The translations under genes were made by a program, and so were the position numbers. DNA of 64,000 nucleotides from Opisthocomus hoazin (Eukaryota; Chordata; Aves; Opisthocomiformes; Opisthocomidae), in NCBI RefSeq assembly GCF_030867145.1, contig NC_134440.1, forward strand, positions 4,402,001 to 4,466,000. The letters run 5' to 3'. Below, in pieces: positions 59,797 to 64,000 of this stretch. The notes below the pieces were generated by a model, which saw only the letters and a list, made by a program, of their open reading frames with translations, was not told where the DNA came from and did not search any database. Positions within the stretch are counted from its first letter, which is position 1. Every line of letters begins with the position of its first letter.

Positions 59797-62623
59797 CTGT
59801 TTGTTAAAAGGTACAGGTTTTTAGGGATTTGTGGTTCTGAACTGACCTGGGTTCACTGCGTATTCAGACCTAGTTCATTCCAACAACCAAGAGCTACTGC
59901 ATTCCCATCAGGCTGGTGTTCCTCCGGGCACTGAGCAGTCACCATACAAGTGGGAATTGCCTGGAAGATGGGAGTTTCTGCTGTCAAACACTCTGGGAGG
60001 GAGGGACAATACTTGTCCCTTATGCTTTCCAGTCCTTTTTCAGTTTTTCCACCATAATTTTAAAATCAGTTTTTACAGACAGAAGCTTAAGTCTTTTTTA
60101 GCTTTTTCATTTCCAACAGCTAAAATTTTAAAGTAAATAAGGTGAAAAGCCCCAATAGATGTTGAAGGTAGCCCTCCCAAGCTCATCCACCACCCACTCT
60201 CACTGTGGTAGGACAGGAGACCAACAAGCTCAGCCTCAGCAAGACCCTATCGTATCAGCCCCTTCAGCAGAGCTAGCTGCTCACCCAGGGGCCTTGGAGG
60301 TGGATCTGCCCTCTCACCAGTTTGGGTAATGGCAGAGTGAGGCCACACGGGCAAACAGAGACTTTCAACTTCTGCTAGCTGCCATTCTGACCGGCAGTTA
60401 CCAATCAACTCATTTGAAATGGCAGAAACCTCTTCTACCCTAAGCAATTTATTTGGCTTGGTATCACTTCAAACATCACAATTTTGAGAAAAAAGTGCAT
60501 GTTCGCCAGACCAATCCAAGCTGCCACACACCCCCCCAGCAGACAGAAGCTTGTTCCCACTCTGCCACGTTTTTCAGCAACAGACACGTAGCTGATGGGG
60601 AGGCTCATTCACCCTGTCTGCACATCATCAGCAAAAGGAGACTGGCATCCTCTAGGTACCCAGAGGGAGATGAAGTTAGAAGCTACGTGCTTGGAGCAGA
60701 CCAGAAAGGAAGGGGAGAAGAGGTTTAAGCAGGTTTGCAGTAATGTTACACAGCCCAGCCTTGGGAAACGGTCACCGGGTGATGTCACAGATCTGCAGAG
60801 ATGACCTAAGGGTGTTGCTTAGCCACTAGAGACAACAAAAGAGAAGAGTTCTACCCTTAGAACCTCCGGAACCTGCAGAAAGCCTGTGGAGACCTCTAGG
60901 GCAGAAGCAGGTTTTGATCTCCGTCCTGCTGCGGCTCCAAGTCACGGCATAGTGATATCATCCAGGTGGGATTGTGGCTCTGTGACTGCCTCTTACACTT
61001 TTCCTTCGGGACAAGCCGGGAAATTGGTGTTCAGAGCTACCCAACTGCCTCCATCATGAACCTCCGGCTCCTGCTTCTTTGCTTTACGGTTGCTGCTTCC
61101 TTCTTCAATGCTGCTCTTGCCTTTGGGTAAGTGGCTTACAATGACAGTTCTGAGTGTGTTCTTTATAAAGAAGCCCTGCCTGCATGCTTTGGGCCATGGC
61201 TCCCGGCAGAAGGGCTGACAGGGTATTTGATGAGGGTGACACCATCAAATGCTTGCCATCCAACAGAGAATCCTCCAACACCAAGAAAGGCCTCTGAGAC
61301 CTACATTGCACTCATACAAGGGTATGATTGCTCTTTTGCCGAGAAAGTCCTTCACGACCAGCAGGCTAGATACCAAGCTGCTGTTGTCCACAATGTGGAT
61401 TCAGAGCAACTGGTTACTGTGATGGCTGATGACAAAGAAATTAAGATACCATCACTCTTTACGGGACAATCGGTCTCCCTTCACTTGCAAAGGACACTGT
61501 AAGACGAGAAACAGGCATGCATCAGACTTCTGCCACCCAAACAGTATTTGAATCCTTGTCAAGACAATGCTAAAATGCTGCAGGAAACTTTCGTCATGCA
61601 GGTTTTCAGGAATGTATTCTACATCATTATTTCCACTATTGCAATTATGGGTGGCTTAAGCTTGTACAAGAGGGCTCACAAGAGAAAGCTTCACACATAC
61701 GGGGAGGTAGACAATTACGAGACCCATGTGATCTGCATAGCAGAGTACAAGGAAGGGGACCACCTAAAGATCCTGGTCTGTTCTTACACTTACAGTTCCT
61801 TCATCGACACCTGGTTCTTCATCCAGTTTGGGAAGAGGAGACGTCCCTTCTGCAAGCAGGTGGTGAAAACCCAAAGGCAAGGTGACGTGCCAGATCAGGC
61901 TGGCGAAGGTGTGAATGAGGAGAAACAGGACTCTGAAGACAATGCAGTCATAGAAGGGCGTGAAGAGGAATACATTGAAGAGGAGAAAGATGATGCAAGC
62001 ACAGTGGAAGAGGAATGGTTTGATGCACAGCAGAACAGCACCAATTGAGCTGTGACCAGGATAAGTTATCATTAAATTGAGGGGAGTCTCCCCTGTGCTT
62101 TCTTTCAGCTCTTGCTGCAGACTAGCTTGTATTGGGAAGCAATTAACAGCACAGCTTTGGCTGCTCTCCCTGGTCCCCGCAATGAAAAAAAAAGGCATGA
62201 AATCTCAGCTGGAAATACCAAAAACTCCCTGAGCCACAGCAATGGGGGAGAAGCAGAAAGGAGGAGGGAAGCAGGGATGTAAGAACATTTGGTATGGGAA
62301 CTGGCTTACAGCTATTGGGATACTTCCTCCATTCCCTCTCAAAATACACATGTATGGACACATGGGCACTCCCCAAAGCCATTCCCGATGTGGCCCGAAG
62401 GATTATTTAGGACAGTGTCCTGGGAGTGCTTGGGGTTCAGCCAGTAGTGCAAAGACAGAACTGGGCAGATTTGATGGGGTCCGGTGTCTGCACCCACAGT
62501 CGAGATTTCCACTGCAGGAGTTAGAGCTCCATGAAACAAATTACATCTAATTTGAGCGGGTATGTGGTGTCCAAGGAGCATCACCATGCAAATATTTATT
62601 CAATTATTTATTCAATTATTAAC
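59797..62623 (+). repeat. Array unit 6, type A
   Basis: 2827 bp with AAAGAAGCCC, GAAACTTTCG, nine A and CCTCCATTCCC, as in unit 1. The return of type A after four B units shows that the order is not a simple gradient. Confidence 0.95.
61056..62048 (+). pseudogene. Array unit 6: broken ZNRF4/RNF13-like gene (A)
   Basis: 331 codons; the translation agrees with unit 1 throughout, with Thr in LQETFVMQ and a terminal Asn. Stops lie at 61128-61130 and 61500-61502. Confidence 0.8.
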
Positions 62624-64000
62624 CTGTTTGTTAAAAGGTACAGGTTTTTAGGGATTTGTGGTTCTGAACTGACCTGGGTTCACTGCGTATTCAGACCTAG
62701 TTCATTCCAACAACCAAGAGCTACTGCATTCCCATCAGGCTGGTGTTCCTCCGGGCACTGAGCAGTCACCATACAAGTGGGAATTGCCTGGAAGATGGGA
62801 GTTTCTGCTGTCAAACACTCTGGGAGGGAGGGACAATACTTGTCCCTTATGCTTTCCAGTCCTTTTTCAGTTTTTCCACCATAATTTTAAAATCAGTTTT
62901 TACAGACAGAAGCTTAAGTCTTTTTTAGCTTTTTCATTTCCAACAGCTAAAATTTTAAAGTAAATAAGGTGAAAAGCCCCAATAGATGTTGAAGGTAGCC
63001 CTCCCAAGCTCATCCACCACCCACTCTCACTGTGGTAGGACAGGAGACCAACAAGCTCAGCCTCAGCAAGACCCTATCGTATCAGCCCCTTCAGCAGAGC
63101 TAGCTGCTCACCCAGGGGCCTTGGAGGTGGATCTGCCCTCTCACCAGTTTGGGTAATGGCAGAGTGAGGCCACACGGGCAAACAGAGACTTTCAACTTCT
63201 GCTAGCTGCCATTCTGACCGGCAGTTACCAATCAACTCATTTGAAATGGCAGAAACCTCTTCTACCCTAAGCAATTTATTTGGCTTGGTATCACTTCAAA
63301 CATCACAATTTTGAGAAAAAAGTGCATGTTCGCCAGACCAATCCAAGCTGCCACACACCCCCCCAGCAGACAGAAGCTTGTTCCCACTCTGCCACGTTTT
63401 TCAGCAACAGACACGTAGCTGATGGGGAGGCTCATTCACCCTGTCTGCACATCATCAGCAAAAGGAGACTGGCATCCTCTAGGTACCCAGAGGGAGATGA
63501 AGTTAGAAGCTACGTGCTTGGAGCAGACCAGAAAGGAAGGGGAGAAGAGGTTTAAGCAGGTTTGCAGTAATGTTACACAGCCCAGCCTTGGGAAACGGTC
63601 ACCGGGTGATGTCACAGATCTGCAGAGATGACCTAAGGGTGTTGCTTAGCCACTAGAGACAACAAAAGAGAAGAGTTCTACCCTTAGAACCTCCGGAACC
63701 TGCAGAAAGCCTGTGGAGACCTCTAGGGCAGAAGCAGGTTTTGATCTCCGTCCTGCTGCGGCTCCAAGTCACGGCATAGTGATATCATCCAGGTGGGATT
63801 GTGGCTCTGTGACTGCCTCTTACACTTTTCCTTCGGGACAAGCCGGGAAATTGGTGTTCAGAGCTACCCAACTGCCTCCATCATGAACCTCCGGCTCCTG
63901 CTTCTTTGCTTTACGGTTGCTGCTTCCTTCTTCAATGCTGCTCTTGCCTTTGGGTAAGTGGCTTACAATGACAGTTCTGAGTGTGTTCTTTATAAAGAAG
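62624..64000 (+). repeat. Array unit 7, partial, probably type A
   Basis: The first 1377 bp of a unit. The only visible type mark (AAAGAAG at the very end) is that of type A. The array continues beyond the window. Confidence 0.95.
63883..64000 (+). pseudogene. Array unit 7: 5' part of the ZNRF4/RNF13-like gene, cut by the window edge
   Basis: It holds the signal peptide, the first in-frame TAA (63955-63957) with its donor-like GTAAGT, and the first codons of the PA region. The rest lies outside the window. Confidence 0.75.

Larger units (their letters stand above)
45662..64000 (+). repeat. Head-to-tail tandem array, 2827-bp unit, at least 6.5 copies
   Basis: Unit starts are 45662, 48489, 51316, 54143, 56970, 59797 and 62624, each exactly 2827 bp apart. 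The last unit is cut by the window edge. Units are nearly identical; I found only about six variable sites per unit. Two 3-bp length changes cancel: AAAGAAGCCC against AAAGCCC, and a run of nine against twelve A. Types by unit are A, B1, B2, B1, B2, A, A (the last judged on one site). Each unit holds about 1.26 kb of upstream DNA, one broken ZNRF4/RNF13-like reading frame and about 0.58 kb of downstream DNA. Such uniformity means very recent amplification, strong gene conversion, or an assembly effect. Confidence 0.97.

Noticed and set aside
45662-64000. Satellite DNA or a CRISPR-like array as the explanation of the periodicity
   Set aside because: The unit is 2.8 kb, carries a recognisable gene-derived frame and has no short repeat-spacer structure.

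Overview
The window looks like nuclear DNA of a bird. Two CR1 LINE tails with the avian-type 3' end, a young ERV-L provirus with avian features, GC-rich islets and long gene-free stretches all point that way. No bacterial, organellar or CRISPR-like feature is present.

Layout. From 1 to about 34.5 kb the DNA is mostly intergenic. It holds two CR1 fragments (about 9990-10080 and 19446-20130), homopolymer tracts, an AT-rich palindromic cluster near 1.2 kb, two CpG-rich islets (about 18.48-18.68 and 26.77-26.94 kb) and one weak candidate exon (18749-18823, minus strand). At 34582-35430 lies an intronless open reading frame for a membrane RING-H2 protein of the PA-TM-RING family (ZNRF4/RNF13-like): its RING is intact and its PA domain is eroded. 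At 38921-45596 an ERV-L provirus lies on the minus strand, with two 419-bp LTRs differing at three sites and a 5-bp target duplication (AGGTC).

From 45662 to the right edge runs a head-to-tail tandem array with a period of exactly 2827 bp. Six full units and about half of a seventh are visible, and the array continues past the window. Each unit carries one intronless ZNRF4/RNF13-like reading frame: signal peptide, PA domain, membrane segment, a RING with only three of eight zinc ligands, and an acidic tail. The frame is interrupted at the same two in-frame stop codons in every unit where both can be seen. Diagnostic variants sort the units into types in the order A-B1-B2-B1-B2-A-A, which points to a higher-order duplication of a B1-B2 dimer.

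Taken together, two branches of one E3-ligase family sit in the same 30 kb and are eroded in opposite ways. The single-copy gene keeps the catalytic RING and loses the PA domain; the amplified one keeps the PA domain and loses the RING. The provirus sits between them, 65 bp from the array edge. The family assignment rests on remembered mammalian ZNRF4 and RNF13 sequences, not on a search.
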